The position numbers and the translations under genes were made by a program. Shown here in pieces: positions 8,287 to 18,278 of a stretch of 64,000 bases of DNA. The DNA is from Pseudaminobacter soli (ex Li et al. 2025) (GTDB taxonomy: Bacteria > Pseudomonadota > Alphaproteobacteria > Rhizobiales > Rhizobiaceae): positions 186,001-250,000 of the forward strand of contig NZ_PXYL01000003.1 in the NCBI RefSeq assembly GCF_003012705.1. The letters are read 5' to 3'. Every line of letters begins with the position of its first letter. Position 1 is the first letter of the stretch. The notes under the pieces are model-generated. The model saw only the letters and a program-made list of their open reading frames with translations. It was not told the origin of the DNA and did not search any database.

Positions 8287-9144
8287 ATGCTCGATCCACG
8301 CCTTCTCCGCTCTTTCGTGGCCATTGCCGACACCGGAAGCTTCACCCAGGCCGCCGAACGGCTCAACATGACTCAATCGACCATCAGCCAGCAGCTTGGC
8401 CGGCTGGAGGAAGCAGTCGGCCGCGACCTCATCGACCGCGCCGCGCGGCCGGTTCGGGCAACGGCTTCGGGCGAGCGCCTGCTGGGCTATGCGCGTCGAA
8501 TCCTGAGCCTGCAGCACGAAGCCGAGAGCATGCTTGCCGACCCGGCCGGCACGGCATCCATTCGCATCGGCGTTCCGGAGGATATCGTCAGCGGGGCTAT
8601 GGCAAAGGTTTTTGCCGGCTTCGCGAAACAGCACCGGGAAATCCGGCTGGATGTCATCGCGGGGCTGAGCCGCGACCTGACCAAGCGGTACCGCGCAGGC
8701 GAGTTCGATATCGTCATCGTCAAGGAACCCGCTGCCAGTTCGGACTTTCGGGCGACGTTCCCGGAAGCGATGGGCTGGTTCGAGAGCGCCGACCGGGTCG
8801 AGGATTGGCCCGATCCCATCCCGCTGGTCGCCTTTCCACCCGGCGGGCTTTATCGCGATGCCATGTTCGAGCGAATCGAGCGCGAGCGCCGCCGCTGGTA
8901 TGTCGCGTTCTCGGGCAGCAGCCTGCACAACGTGCTTGTCGCGGTCGAAGCCGGGCTTGGGCTGTCGCTTCTGCCCATAGGCACGACGGCCGGCCGTCGC
9001 GTCCGGCAATACGCGCCCTTCGGCACGGAGCCTTCGATGGTGGTGTCGGTCTATTCCTGGGAGAACAGCGGGCCGGTGGCGGCCCTGGTCGAAAGCATGA
9101 GCGCTGTGCTAGCCGACAGGTGTTTTGTCCCCGGCAAGTCGTGA
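8287..9144 (+). CDS. LysR family transcriptional regulator
   Basis: A 285-residue LysR-type protein. The winged helix-turn-helix is at about residues 4-62 (SFTQAAERLNMTQSTISQQL), and a type 2 periplasmic-binding-like sensor domain follows from about 90. The effector is unknown. It is divergent from the ankyrin-deaminase-transporter operon, the usual position for a LysR that controls its neighbour. Start 8287 fits the family N-terminus (MLDPRLLRSFVAIADTGSF). An upstream in-frame ATG at 8266 would extend it by seven residues. Confidence 0.85.
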   Translation: MLDPRLLRSFVAIADTGSFTQAAERLNMTQSTISQQLGRLEEAVGRDLIDRAARPVRATASGERLLGYARRILSLQHEAESMLADPAGTASIRIGVPEDIVSGAMAKVFAGFAKQHREIRLDVIAGLSRDLTKRYRAGEFDIVIVKEPAASSDFRATFPEAMGWFESADRVEDWPDPIPLVAFPPGGLYRDAMFERIERERRRWYVAFSGSSLHNVLVAVEAGLGLSLLPIGTTAGRRVRQYAPFGTEPSMVVSVYSWENSGPVAALVESMSAVLADRCFVPGKS

Positions 9145-9231
9145 GTCTGAATTTTGGGACGGCGTCCGTTTATCGAATCGGTCGCAGATTGCCACACGGG
9201 GGCTCTGCGATTCGACAGCCGCAAAAGCAAA

Positions 9232-9251
9232 AGGCCGCCCGAAGGCGGCCT
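9232..9251. terminator. hairpin terminator between lysR and tRNA-Gly
   Basis: AGGCCGCC (9232-9239), tetraloop CGAA, then GGCGGCCT (9244-9251), followed on the plus strand by TGTTTGTTTG. On the minus strand the stem is followed by TTTGCTTTTGC. It can therefore stop the LysR transcript from the left and the tRNA transcript from the right. Confidence 0.75.
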
Positions 9252-9281
9252 GTTTGTTTGCTTAGCTTCCCGAAGGAAAAC

Positions 9282-9356
9282 TGGAGCGGGTGAAGCGATT
9301 CGAACGCTCGACCCCAACCTTGGCAAGGTTGTGCTCTACCCCTGAGCTACACCCGC
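9282..9356 (-). tRNA. tRNA-Gly (GCC)
   Basis: Read on the minus strand, the seven-base acceptor GCGGGTG pairs with CACCCGC. A D arm (AGCTC...GAGC) follows, then an anticodon loop TTGCCAA with anticodon GCC, and a TTCGAAT-type T arm. The 3' CCA is encoded at 9284-9282. All arms pair, so the gene looks functional. No phage or integrase lies beside it. Confidence 0.95.
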
Positions 9357-9581
9357 TCGCCGGTCTGTCTCGACCGAAGCGACGCCTATATGGCCGAAGC
9401 GCTGGCGGATTGCAACAGGGAAAATCGCGCTTTTTGCAACTTATGTGGACGCGCCCGGCAAACCCTTTACGGACGTTGGGTCATCTGGCGCGTCACGACA
9501 AATGCAGCTGGGGGATTGTCTCGCGCGCCGCCTTGGCCAATAACCGGCCGATACCGACAATCAGCCCGGAAACGCCGTTTC

Positions 9582-10079
9582 ATGCCCAAAACCCCCGACG
9601 AACTTTTCGCTTTTCTCGATTCGCTGGGAATCACCGTGACCACGAAAACGCACGCGCCGCTGTTCACGGTCGCCGATTCGCAATCGCTGCGCGGCGAGAT
9701 CGCCGGCGGCCACACCAAGAATCTGTTCCTCAAGGACAAGAAGGACAATTTCTTCCTCGTGACGGTGGATGAGGAGGCTGAGGTCGACCTCAAGCAGATC
9801 CATCATCTGATCGGGGCCTCGAGCCGCGTGTCCTTCGGCAAGCCGGAGGCGCTGATGGAGATGCTGGGCGTGGTGCCGGGTTCGGTGACGGTGTTCGGCC
9901 TGATCAATGATACCGACAAGCGCGTAAAGCTGGTGATCGACGCCCCGCTGATGGAAAATGAGATCGTCAATGCGCATCCGCTGAGCAACGAGGCGACGAC
10001 TTCGATCGCCAGCGGCGATCTCCTGACCTTCGTGAAGGCGACTGGACACGAGCCGCTCGTCTTGAAAGTCTCGGCATGA
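9582..10079 (+). CDS. YbaK/ProX-type prolyl-tRNA editing protein
   Basis: A 165-residue trans-editing domain protein that hydrolyses mischarged tRNA, probably Ala-tRNA-Pro as in ProXp-ala. The family features are visible: THAPLFTVADS near residues 23-33, and GGHTKNLFLKDKK with K46 at the usual catalytic position. The C-terminal part has the expected GSVTVFGLIND. ATG 9582 matches family N-termini; the frame remains open upstream, but that part has no conserved character. The gap of 225 bases back to the tRNA gene shows no other feature. Confidence 0.85.
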   Translation: MPKTPDELFAFLDSLGITVTTKTHAPLFTVADSQSLRGEIAGGHTKNLFLKDKKDNFFLVTVDEEAEVDLKQIHHLIGASSRVSFGKPEALMEMLGVVPGSVTVFGLINDTDKRVKLVIDAPLMENEIVNAHPLSNEATTSIASGDLLTFVKATGHEPLVLKVSA

Positions 10080-10169
10080 TCGCCACATGGATGACGAAAC
10101 GCGGCTTGGCCGGTAGTCTCGGCAGCAAATAGGTTGGAACGCGCCGCTGCGGCGGCCGGAAGGGCAGTT

Positions 10170-11141
10170 ATGAGCAACAATTCATTCGGCGGTGCCGGCA
10201 ATTCCTATACGACCAATGTGACCTATGGCGGGGCGCAGCCGCAGGGCGATGGCGCAGCCGCCGGCGCGGAGGCATCCGTCGTCAAGGACACGACCACGGC
10301 GAGCTTTGCGGCGGACGTTCTGCAGGAATCGCGGCGCCAGCCGGTTCTGGTCGACTTCTGGGCGCCCTGGTGCGGCCCCTGCAAGCAGCTGGCGCCGGCG
10401 CTGGAAAAGGCGGTCCAGGCGGCCGGCGGCAAGGTCAAGTTGGTCAAGATGAACATCGACGACCACCCGGCCGTGGCCGGTCAGCTCGGCATCCAGTCGA
10501 TCCCGGCGGTCATCGCCTTCAAGGACGGCCAGCCGGTGGACGGCTTCATGGGCGCCGTTCCTGAAAGCCAGATCCGCGAATTCATCGACCGCGTCGGCGG
10601 CAAGGGCGGCGGCCCGCAGATCGAGGAGGCGCTTGCCGCCGCAGCCGAGGCGCGCGCGGCCGGCGACGTCCAGGCCGCAGCCGGCATCTTCGATGCGGTG
10701 CTGCAGCAGACGCCCGACAATATCGACGCCATCGCCGGTCTGGCCGAGGTGCTGTTCGAGGCGGGCGACACCGCCGGCGCCGAAGAGGTTCTGGCGCGTG
10801 CGCCGGCCGACAAGGCCGAGGCACCGGCGCTGGCCGGGGTGCGCGCCAAGCTCGCCCTTGCCGCCCAGGCCGCCTCGCTCGGCAATCCGGCGGAGCTGCA
10901 GGCGCGGCTGGCGACCAATCCGAACGACCACCAGGCCCGTTATGATCTTGCCATGATCCAGAATGCGCTTGGCAATCGCGCGGAAGCCGCCGACAATCTT
11001 TTGACGATCGTGAAGGCGGATCGCAGCTGGAATGACGACGGCGCCCGTGCCAAGCTGCTGCAGCTGTTCGAGGCCTGGGGCATGACCGACGAGGTGACGC
11101 TGGCGAGCCGGCGCAAGCTGTCGTCGCTTTTGTTTTCCTGA
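10170..11141 (+). CDS. YbbN/CnoX-type thioredoxin-fold co-chaperone
   Basis: A 323-residue protein with a thioredoxin domain (about 35-145) followed by TPR repeats of the YbbN type. The redox motif W-C-G-P-C is complete at 67-71, unlike E. coli YbbN, where it is degenerate, so reductase activity is plausible. The Ala-rich helical region from 155 carries repeats such as NIDAIAGLAEVLFEAGDTAG. Family members protect folding substrates from oxidation and work with GroEL or DnaK. ATG 10170 has a weak upstream AAGGG. It begins a small cluster with the Lon-domain and Trm112 genes. Confidence 0.85.
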   Translation: MSNNSFGGAGNSYTTNVTYGGAQPQGDGAAAGAEASVVKDTTTASFAADVLQESRRQPVLVDFWAPWCGPCKQLAPALEKAVQAAGGKVKLVKMNIDDHPAVAGQLGIQSIPAVIAFKDGQPVDGFMGAVPESQIREFIDRVGGKGGGPQIEEALAAAAEARAAGDVQAAAGIFDAVLQQTPDNIDAIAGLAEVLFEAGDTAGAEEVLARAPADKAEAPALAGVRAKLALAAQAASLGNPAELQARLATNPNDHQARYDLAMIQNALGNRAEAADNLLTIVKADRSWNDDGARAKLLQLFEAWGMTDEVTLASRRKLSSLLFS

Positions 11142-11161
11142 TCGCCTGACGGCGGCGAAGC

Positions 11162-11194
11162 GCGCCGGTCGCCCTTGTACTGGTCGACCGGCGC
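11162..11194. terminator. 10-bp hairpin after the thioredoxin gene
   Basis: GCGCCGGTCG (11162-11171) pairs perfectly with CGACCGGCGC (11185-11194) around a 13-base loop. It lies 20 bases after the stop at 11141. There is no T run after it, so it may be an attenuator or mRNA-end structure, not a full terminator. Confidence 0.45.
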
Positions 11195-11291
11195 ACCAGA
11201 TGACTAGGCAATGTCCGGGGGCGCCCGCCAGCGGGAAACGCAGCGTTTCAAGCTGATCGGGCCGCTTCAGGGATGGAGCGGGGAGGAGAAA

Positions 11292-11963
11292 TTGCAGGCG
11301 GGAAACGCGTACTATCGATTCGGTAAGGACATCCCGGCGACGATACCGGTGTTTCCGCTGGTCGGCGCACTTCTCCTGCCGGGTGGGCGCATGCCGCTCA
11401 ACATTTTCGAACCGCGCTACCTCCAGATGGTCGATGAGACGATCGGCGGATCGCGGCTGATCGGCGTCGTCCAGCCTGCGCTCGACGGTTCGCTGCGCAT
11501 GGACGGCGAGCCGGAACTTTCGAGCATCGGCTGCATCGGGCGAATAACCTCCTTTTCCGAGACCGGCGACGGTCGCTACCTGATTTCTCTGCAAGGCGTC
11601 TGCCGGTTCCGCCTCGCGCAGGAACTGACGGTGAAATCGCCGTACCGCCAGTGCCGCATCATGCCTTTCGCGACGGACCTTTCCGATGATCCGACCGGCG
11701 AAGAGGTGAACCGGCTGGCGCTTTTGAAGGCGTTTCGCGCCTATCTCGAGGCCAACGAGTTGCAGGCCGACTGGGACAGCGTCAGCCGCGCCGACAACGC
11801 GATGCTGGTCAATGCGCTGTCGATGATGGCGCCCTATGGCGCGGCCGAGAAGCAGGCGCTGCTGGAGGCGCCGGACCTGAAGACCCGCGCCGACACGCTG
11901 ATCGCCATCACCGAAATGGTGCTGGCGCGCGAAAACGACGATTTCGGCTCTGGCCTGCAATGA
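11292..11963 (+). CDS. LON peptidase substrate-binding domain protein
   Basis: A 223-residue stand-alone version of the N-terminal substrate-binding domain of Lon protease. It has the family opening [19 protein letters not shown] and then [13 protein letters not shown]. There is no ATPase or protease domain. I chose TTG 11292 because GGGAGGAG sits at 11281-11288 directly in front and because homologues begin with a similar short N-terminus. ATG 11211 in frame would add 27 unconserved residues and place the ribosome site inside the gene. Thirteen bases separate it from the Trm112 gene. Confidence 0.8.
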   Translation: MQAGNAYYRFGKDIPATIPVFPLVGALLLPGGRMPLNIFEPRYLQMVDETIGGSRLIGVVQPALDGSLRMDGEPELSSIGCIGRITSFSETGDGRYLISLQGVCRFRLAQELTVKSPYRQCRIMPFATDLSDDPTGEEVNRLALLKAFRAYLEANELQADWDSVSRADNAMLVNALSMMAPYGAAEKQALLEAPDLKTRADTLIAITEMVLARENDDFGSGLQ

Positions 11964-11976
11964 GAGACGAGCGGCG

Positions 11977-12219
11977 ATGAGACAGGAAAAGCCCGCGCCC
12001 GCCGTGGACGTGAAAATGCTGGAGCTCCTGGTCTGCCCGCTGACCAAGGGAACGCTGGTGTGGGACGAGACGCGGCAGGAACTGATATCGCGGTTGGCAA
12101 AGCTCGCCTATCCGGTCCGCGACGGCATTCCCGTCATGCTGCCGTCCGAAGCGCGCACGCTCGATCCGACCGACGAAATCCGGCCATCCACTGGACTGCA
12201 GGCGGGCGGACGCGGCTGA
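11977..12219 (+). CDS. Trm112/UPF0434 family small protein
   Basis: An 80-residue protein with the family pattern [14 protein letters not shown] and [12 protein letters not shown] near the C-terminal half. Trm112 proteins activate methyltransferases in eukaryotes; the bacterial role is not settled. Only one Cys is present, so this copy cannot form the four-Cys zinc site. It probably shares a transcript with the Lon-domain gene. Confidence 0.85.
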   Translation: MRQEKPAPAVDVKMLELLVCPLTKGTLVWDETRQELISRLAKLAYPVRDGIPVMLPSEARTLDPTDEIRPSTGLQAGGRG

Positions 12220-12301
12220 CAAGCTCGACTGCAACATCGGTTCCGCTGCACGCACCCGCCGATCTTGCCACATCTTTTCCCATGACGGCGCCTGTGGCGC
12301 C

Positions 12302-15300
12302 CTACTGAAAATTGCGCCCCTTGGGCATGACGTCGTGCGTCTCGCGGGATAGGGCCTCGCGGTCGCGCGCGGCAATCGGCGAGGCGTTTGGGGGCTGCCG
12401 TCCCGAAAGCCGGGAATCCGGACGCGCGGCCGCAGCCTGTGCTTCCTCGGAAAGTGCGGCCAGCCACAGTGACAGATCCTCGATCTTGTCGGCGACTATG
12501 TGGATCACTCCGGATTCCGACTGCAGCTTGCCGCTGACGCGGATGAAGCGTGCGCCCATGATGACCGGACGAAAGCGGTCGAACACCCTTGTCCAGATGA
12601 TGACATTGGCAATGGCCTTTTCATCCTCGAGGGTAAGGAAGATGGCTTTGCCATTTCCGGGCCGCTGCCGCACCAGCACCAGGCCGGCGACCGAAACGCG
12701 CCGCCCATCCGGAATTTTGGGCAGCAGCCAGTTCGGCGTGATGCCGACGCGGTCCAGCCTTTCGCGCAGGAAGGAGACGGGATGCGCCTTTAGCGAAAGG
12801 CCGAGCGAGCGATAGTCGTGAACGACGTGCTCGCCCATCGGCATCTGCGGCAGTTCGGTCTCGGGCTCCATGTCCGCCAAGCGGATTTCCGGACGGTCGA
12901 ACAGCGGCAGGCGCTCGACTGCCCTGCTGCCAAGCGCACGCACCGCCCATAGCGCCTCGCGCCGGTCTAGCCCCAGCGAACGGAAGGCATCGGCCCCAGC
13001 CAGCCGTTCAAGCGCATCGACGCGCAGCCCTGAGCGCAGCCAGACGTCGCGCACCGAATCGTAGCCCGCCCCACGCGCGGCGACGAAGGCGCGCATGTCG
13101 TCTTCGCTCAGTCCCTTGATCTGGCGGAAGCCGAGCCGCACCGCGCGCGCCGTCTGGATCACGCCACGCATCTCGGCGTGACGCGCGATGATCCGCTTGG
13201 GATCGAAGGAGGCTTCTTCCAGCGTACAGTCCCAGTCCGAGGCGTTGATGTCGATGGGCCTGACCTCGACGCCATGGTCCTGCGCATCGCGCACCAGCTG
13301 GGCGGGCCGGTAAAACCCCATGGGCTGCGAGTTCAGGATCGCGGCGCAGAAGACATCCGGATAAAAAGTCTTGAACCAGCAGGAGGCATAGACCAGCAGC
13401 GCGAATGAGGCGGCGTGGCTTTCGGGGAAACCGTACTCGCCGAAACCCTCGATCTGCTTGAAGCAGCGTTCGGCGAAATCCTTCGGATAGCCCCTCTCGA
13501 CCATGCCTTGGATCATGCGGTCGCGATAATTGCCGATCGTACCATTGCGCCGGAACGTGGCCATGGCCCGGCGCAGCTGGTCGGCCTCGCCCGGCGAGAA
13601 GCCGCCGGCTTCGATGGCGATGGCCATGGCCTGCTCCTGGAACAGCGGCACGCCGAGCGTGCGTTTCAGGATCTTTTCCAGTTCAGGCTTGTGATACTCC
13701 ACCTTTTCCTTGCCCATGCGCCGGCGCAGATAGGGATGCACCATGTCGCCCTGGATCGGGCCGGGGCGCACGATCGCCACCTCGATGACGAGATCGTAGA
13801 ACTCTCTTGGGCGCAGGCGCGGCAGCATCGACATCTGAGCGCGCGATTCGATCTGGAAAACGCCGAGCGTATCGGCCCGGCAGATCATGTCGTAGACGGG
13901 TTTTTCTTCCGCCGGGATAGTGGCCAGCGTCAGCCGCCGGCCATAAGGGTCGCGGACGCGATAATGATCCTCCAGCAGATCGAGGGCGCGCTTGAGGCAG
14001 GACAGCATGCCGAGCGCGAGGATGTCGACCTTGAGGATGCTCACCGCATCGAGGTCGTCCTTGTCCCATTCGACCATCTTGCGCTCGTCCATCGCCGTCT
14101 TCATGATCGGCACGATCTCGTCGAGCCGGTCCCGGGTGATGACGAAGCCGCCGACATGCTGCGACAGGTGACGCGGAAAGCCGAGGATCTCGTTGGAGCG
14201 GGCGATCACATGTTTTGCGGAAGGGTCCGATTTGTCGAGGCCGCCCGCCATGGCTTCCTTCTCGCCCAGCTCGCTGGACGACCAGCCCCAGATCGAGCTC
14301 GACAGTGCGCCGCGCACGTCGTCCGAAAGCCCCATCGCCTTGGCGACTTCGCGGAGCGCCGAACGCCCCCGATAACTGACCACCGCGGCAGCGAGCGCGG
14401 TGCGCTTCTGGCTGTATTTTTCGTAGATGTAGGCGATGATTTTCTCACGTTTCTCATGCTCGAAATCGACGTCGATGTCCGGCGGCTCGTCGCGCTCGGT
14501 CGAGACAAAACGCTCGAAGAGGACCTGCACCCCCATGCGCTCGGGATCGACCTCGGTGATGCCGAGGCAATAGCAGATCACCGAATTGGCGGCCGAGCCG
14601 CGCCCCTGGCAGAGCACGTTGCATTCCTCCGAGCGGGCAAAGCGGACGATGTCGTTAACGGTGAGGAAGTAGCGCGCGTATTTCTTCCCGGCGACGATTG
14701 CGAGCTCGTGCCGGATCAGGCCCTGCACCTTTTCGGGAACGCCTTCCGGATAGCGGTTCGCCGCGCCCACCCAGGTCAGCCTTTCCAATTCGTCCTGAGG
14801 GTCGACGCCTTCTTCCGTCGTTTCCTCGGGATAGTTGTGCTTCAGTTCGTTCAGCGAAAAGCTCAGGCTTTCGGCAAAACGCAGCGTCTCGGCCAGCGCC
14901 TGCGGATAGGCGCGGAAAAGCCGCGCCATCTCGACTGGATGCTTCATGTGGCGTTCGGCATTGGCGGCAAGCTCGAAACCCGCCTCGCCGACCGGCCTGT
15001 TCAGCCGGACAGCGGTGAGCACGTCCTGCAGCGGACGCCGGTCGACCGCATGGTAGAGCACATCGTTGGTCGCCATCAGCGGCACGCCCGCGGCATCAGC
15101 CATCGCAGCGGCCTGCGCGATGCGGAAACGGTCGTCGCCGAGATAATGAGGCGCGACGCCAAGGCGCAGGTTCCTGCCAAAACGGTCCTTCAGCTGACGG
15201 ACGAGGGCAAGCTGGTCCGCACCCGCTGCCTCCGAAAGGTCCGGCAGCAAGGCAAGCGACATGAGATCGCCCCATTCGAGAAGGTCTTCGCGCCTCAGAA

Positions 15301-15688
15301 GCGTGGCGCCCTTTTCGGTTTCGGGCCGCAGATTGGCTTCGGTGAGCATGCGGCACAGATGCCCCCAGCCCTCGCGGGTTTGCGGATAGGCGAGCACATC
15401 GGGCGTGCCGTCGTTGAACACCAGCCGGCAGCCGGGATGGTAGGCGAGCCGCACGGGCTCGGCATCTTTCGACAGCCTGATGCATTTCGACTGGGTCCAG
15501 GCGCGCACGACACCGGCCACCGTATTGCGGTCGGCAAGGCCCATGCCGGCATGACCCAGGAGGCAGGCGGCCACCACCAGTTCCTGCGGCTGGGAGGCGC
15601 CGCGCAGGAAGGAAAAGTTCGACTGCGTGCCGAACTCGACATAGCCCGGCGAAGCGATGGGCGCATGGGGGAACGACTCTTCTTTCAT
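12302..15688 (-). CDS. dnaE2: error-prone DNA polymerase DnaE2 (ImuC)
   Basis: An 1128-residue C-family polymerase for damage-induced mutagenic synthesis. The PHP domain begins at about residue 14 ([17 protein letters not shown]). The palm carries PPDIDVDF near 402-409, with the catalytic acidic residues intact. The C-terminal OB fold includes [20 protein letters not shown]. Length and these motifs separate it from the replicative DnaE1. Its ATG overlaps the imuB stop (ATGA), so the two are translationally coupled. The set is controlled by the SOS box at 18090. Convergent with the Trm112 gene. Confidence 0.95.
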   Translation of the reverse strand: MKEESFPHAPIASPGYVEFGTQSNFSFLRGASQPQELVVAACLLGHAGMGLADRNTVAGVVRAWTQSKCIRLSKDAEPVRLAYHPGCRLVFNDGTPDVLAYPQTREGWGHLCRMLTEANLRPETEKGATLLRREDLLEWGDLMSLALLPDLSEAAGADQLALVRQLKDRFGRNLRLGVAPHYLGDDRFRIAQAAAMADAAGVPLMATNDVLYHAVDRRPLQDVLTAVRLNRPVGEAGFELAANAERHMKHPVEMARLFRAYPQALAETLRFAESLSFSLNELKHNYPEETTEEGVDPQDELERLTWVGAANRYPEGVPEKVQGLIRHELAIVAGKKYARYFLTVNDIVRFARSEECNVLCQGRGSAANSVICYCLGITEVDPERMGVQVLFERFVSTERDEPPDIDVDFEHEKREKIIAYIYEKYSQKRTALAAAVVSYRGRSALREVAKAMGLSDDVRGALSSSIWGWSSSELGEKEAMAGGLDKSDPSAKHVIARSNEILGFPRHLSQHVGGFVITRDRLDEIVPIMKTAMDERKMVEWDKDDLDAVSILKVDILALGMLSCLKRALDLLEDHYRVRDPYGRRLTLATIPAEEKPVYDMICRADTLGVFQIESRAQMSMLPRLRPREFYDLVIEVAIVRPGPIQGDMVHPYLRRRMGKEKVEYHKPELEKILKRTLGVPLFQEQAMAIAIEAGGFSPGEADQLRRAMATFRRNGTIGNYRDRMIQGMVERGYPKDFAERCFKQIEGFGEYGFPESHAASFALLVYASCWFKTFYPDVFCAAILNSQPMGFYRPAQLVRDAQDHGVEVRPIDINASDWDCTLEEASFDPKRIIARHAEMRGVIQTARAVRLGFRQIKGLSEDDMRAFVAARGAGYDSVRDVWLRSGLRVDALERLAGADAFRSLGLDRREALWAVRALGSRAVERLPLFDRPEIRLADMEPETELPQMPMGEHVVHDYRSLGLSLKAHPVSFLRERLDRVGITPNWLLPKIPDGRRVSVAGLVLVRQRPGNGKAIFLTLEDEKAIANVIIWTRVFDRFRPVIMGARFIRVSGKLQSESGVIHIVADKIEDLSLWLAALSEEAQAAAARPDSRLSGRQPPNASPIAARDREALSRETHDVMPKGRNFQ

Positions 15689-17274
15689 GAAAACAGCCCC
15701 TGCATGAACCAGCACGGCCCGGCTTTGTCTTCGCCATAAAAGCCTTGCCGGAACAGCCAGTAGCGGCGGCCGGCGGCATCCTCGACGCGGAAATAGTCGC
15801 GCGTGGGGCTCTCGACGTTTTCCAGCCACCACTCCGCGGCGATGCGCTCGGGTCCTTCGGCGCGCACCACATCGTAAAGCACGCGGCGCCAGCGGAAGCG
15901 GGCAGGCGGGCCCTCCGGGATCTCGGCCGCCATGACCTCGATCTGCTCGGGATGGGCGAGCAGGCGGATGGGGCGCTCTGCCGCTGCAGGCATGACGCGC
16001 AGCGCCGTGGCGCCAACCGTCATTGCATAGGATTGCCGCGCGACCGCCCGTTCCGGCAGATGGCTTTCGACGGTGACCGGCCGATGCACGGCCTCGGTGC
16101 CGAGGCGCGCCGAGATGCGGTCGACAAACAGGGCAAGGTCTTCCTCGCCTTGCAGGACATCGCCGGCAAGGTCTGTCTGCGCCATGTCGAAGGGGGCGGC
16201 GGCCAGCACCGATAGACGGACGAGATCGAAGCCGTAGCCGGCGTCGAGCACATCTTCCAGCGCCGCCAACCGCTCGTGGAACAGCCTTGCAATCTGCGCC
16301 GGTGCGCGCTGCGGTCGCGAGGTACCGACGCTGATGCGGCTGACCACGCCGTCGACCCGGAACAGCAGAAGCTGCAGGGCGCGCGCGCCCTCGCCGCGCC
16401 GCTCCAGATCGGTCTTCAGGCTCGTGGCCAGCAGAAGCACGAGCCGTTCGATGTCTTCGATGAGCCCAACCGGTTCGGCCAGATGCCGCTCCACCGAAAG
16501 GGCGGCGACCGGCAGGCGCGGCGAGATCGCTTCCTCGATGCGGCCGAGCGCCTGGTCGATGCGCGCCAGAAGGGCGGCGCCGAAACGACGCGCCAGCGGC
16601 GCGCGGGGGCTGCGCAATATGGCGCCGGCATTGCGCAGCCCCACGCTTTCGAGACCGGCGATCGTGACCGACTCGAGCCGTAGTGCTGCCAGCGGCAGCG
16701 GCTCGAGCATTTTTTCCTCGGCGCCCGGCTCGACGATGTCGGGGCTGCGGAACCGCGCCACCGCCCAGGCCGCCCCCGGCGTCGAGGCCAGCCCCGCCCG
16801 CACATCGAAGCCCTGGTGGAAGAAGCGCGCCAGCAGATCGTCGAGCAGCGCCTTTTCGCCACCGAACAGATGGGTGCAGCCGGTGATGTCGAGGAAGAGG
16901 CCGTCGGCTCCGTCTAGCGCCACCAGCGGCGTGTAGCGGTCGCACCAGTCGGCCAGTCCTTCCAAAAGGCGGCGGTCGGCGGCCGGGTCGGCCTCGACGA
17001 CCTCGATGCCCGGATGCATGGCGCGCGCGTCGGCGATGCCCATGCCGGGTTTCAGCCGCAGCCGCTCAGCCTGTTCGTCGAGGGCTGCGATGCGCTGCGC
17101 GTTCTTTTCGCGATGGCTGATGACCAGCGGCGGCCGCGGCGCCTGCGGCTGCAAACGCCAGGACCGTCCCAGACGCTGGCGCAGGATGCGCTCGGTGCCG
17201 AGATAGGGAAACCACAGCGCCAGTATCCGCTGGCCCGAGGGCCTGCTTGTGTCTTTCGGCGAATGAGCGTTCAT
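15685..17274 (-). CDS. imuB: ImuB, Y-family polymerase-like mutasome protein
   Basis: A 529-residue DinB-like protein. In place of the usual N-terminal catalytic D-x-D of Y-family enzymes it has [14 protein letters not shown], the ImuB hallmark. It is therefore expected to be catalytically dead and to tether DnaE2 and ImuA to the sliding clamp. The palm-like segment [20 protein letters not shown] is present. ATG 17274 gives a start 13 residues ahead of the conserved block; this places the first 209 bases inside the imuA frame. Downstream it overlaps dnaE2 by four bases. Confidence 0.9.
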   Translation of the reverse strand: MNAHSPKDTSRPSGQRILALWFPYLGTERILRQRLGRSWRLQPQAPRPPLVISHREKNAQRIAALDEQAERLRLKPGMGIADARAMHPGIEVVEADPAADRRLLEGLADWCDRYTPLVALDGADGLFLDITGCTHLFGGEKALLDDLLARFFHQGFDVRAGLASTPGAAWAVARFRSPDIVEPGAEEKMLEPLPLAALRLESVTIAGLESVGLRNAGAILRSPRAPLARRFGAALLARIDQALGRIEEAISPRLPVAALSVERHLAEPVGLIEDIERLVLLLATSLKTDLERRGEGARALQLLLFRVDGVVSRISVGTSRPQRAPAQIARLFHERLAALEDVLDAGYGFDLVRLSVLAAAPFDMAQTDLAGDVLQGEEDLALFVDRISARLGTEAVHRPVTVESHLPERAVARQSYAMTVGATALRVMPAAAERPIRLLAHPEQIEVMAAEIPEGPPARFRWRRVLYDVVRAEGPERIAAEWWLENVESPTRDYFRVEDAAGRRYWLFRQGFYGEDKAGPCWFMQGLFS

Positions 17275-18067
17275 CGGCGTTCCATTCCAGGGTGAACTGT
17301 CCGGGCAGGGCAAGGCGGCTTTTGTCGATGCTGACGGCAAAGCCCGGTGGGCCGATCGATCCTGCCAGCGGACCGGCAAGGGTATGTCTGGGAGCGGCGG
17401 TCGCCGGCGAAACGACGAGCCGCACCGGCGCGGCCGTGGGCTCTGCCTGCCCGGCCTGCCGCAGCAGGAAGACCGGCCGGCCCGCGCCGAGCGCGCGCCG
17501 ATGCAGCCGGCGCGTGGCGGTGAGGTCGAGTTTTTGCGGATTGCCGCGGATTTCGAGAATGACGGCCGAAAACCCTTTCAGATCGGCAGCCTCCTCGGCG
17601 ATCCAAAGCGCATCCAGAAGATTGGGCGCCTCGGCGATCAGCAGTTCGTCCGGCTCGATGCCGAAGCGACTGCGCAGGCCCGGCGCATAGGGCATGCCGG
17701 CCTCGCGGAAGATCTCGGTGGTGCCGATCCAGAGGAGCGGGACCCTTCGCGCCGCCCGCGCCAGCAAAAGCCCGGCCAGTGCCAGGGCAAAGCCGCTTGC
17801 GGACCCGGCATCGCGCGTCTCGGTGCCGTGGATCTCGGTCAGCGCGGCCAGCGGCAGCCCGCCGCCAAGGGCCGCGTCGAAGCCTGCCGCACCGGTGGCA
17901 AGGCACCCGGCCGCATCCACGGCCCCGTTTCGCCGCAGCACCACCGCGCCCTCTTCCGGACGCGCCTTGGCCGGCGCAGCCAGGCGTTCCGGCAGCGTGC
18001 CCTCGATACGTGCGATTTTCTGGCGCAAGGCAAAAACAGTCGCCTGCGCCACGGCGGACGTCGCCAT
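17066..18067 (-). CDS. imuA: ImuA, RecA-like mutasome protein
   Basis: A 333-residue protein and first gene of the mutasome operon. The core, residues 1-270, matches ImuA: ATGAAGFDAALGGGLP, then LTEIHG, DALWIAEEAADL and the closing [12 protein letters not shown]. Homologues I know end soon after that last block. Here the frame runs on for about 60 more Ala/Arg/Pro-rich residues while overlapping imuB by 209 bases. The tail may be genuine or may mark a lost stop or frameshift. ATG 18067 fits family N-termini and lies 22 bases after the SOS box. Confidence 0.85.
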   Translation of the reverse strand: MATSAVAQATVFALRQKIARIEGTLPERLAAPAKARPEEGAVVLRRNGAVDAAGCLATGAAGFDAALGGGLPLAALTEIHGTETRDAGSASGFALALAGLLLARAARRVPLLWIGTTEIFREAGMPYAPGLRSRFGIEPDELLIAEAPNLLDALWIAEEAADLKGFSAVILEIRGNPQKLDLTATRRLHRRALGAGRPVFLLRQAGQAEPTAAPVRLVVSPATAAPRHTLAGPLAGSIGPPGFAVSIDKSRLALPGQFTLEWNADERSFAERHKQALGPADTGAVVSLSRHRAHPAPASGTVLAFAAAGAAAAAGHQPSRKERAAHRSPRRTG

Positions 18068-18089
18068 GACGATGTGCTTTCCGATATTT

Positions 18090-18104
18090 GTTCCTGTTAT
18101 GTTC
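18090..18104. promoter_or_regulatory. LexA (SOS) box, GTTC-N7-GTTC
   Basis: GTTCCTGTTATGTTC reads as GTTC-N7-GTTC on the plus strand and GAAC-N7-GAAC in the direction of imuA. This is the direct-repeat SOS box of alphaproteobacteria, not the palindromic enterobacterial box. It sits 23 bases before the imuA start, over the expected promoter, so LexA should repress all three mutasome genes. Confidence 0.9.
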
Positions 18105-18278
18105 CTATAGATTCCAGAGCGACCCGGAAGAGTCAAGCAACTCGAAGGAGAATTTATTCCTCTCCCGAAATGTTGAACAAGCCGCGTAAAAGTGCCGGAA
18201 GGGCCATTTTCCGGGCGCCGGCGCAAAAAGCTCGAAAGGCAACCGCCAAAAGGCTATATGCGGGCAAAAGGAAACAGA

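Noticed and set aside
10182-12047. 621-codon minus-strand frame across the thioredoxin, Lon-domain and Trm112 genes
   Set aside because: It spans three genes that have clear domains on the other strand, and its translation is Arg/His/Gly-rich without any motif.
13415-15739. 774-codon plus-strand frame opposite dnaE2
   Set aside because: Same cause. dnaE2 on the minus strand has all polymerase motifs, so this is an antisense shadow.
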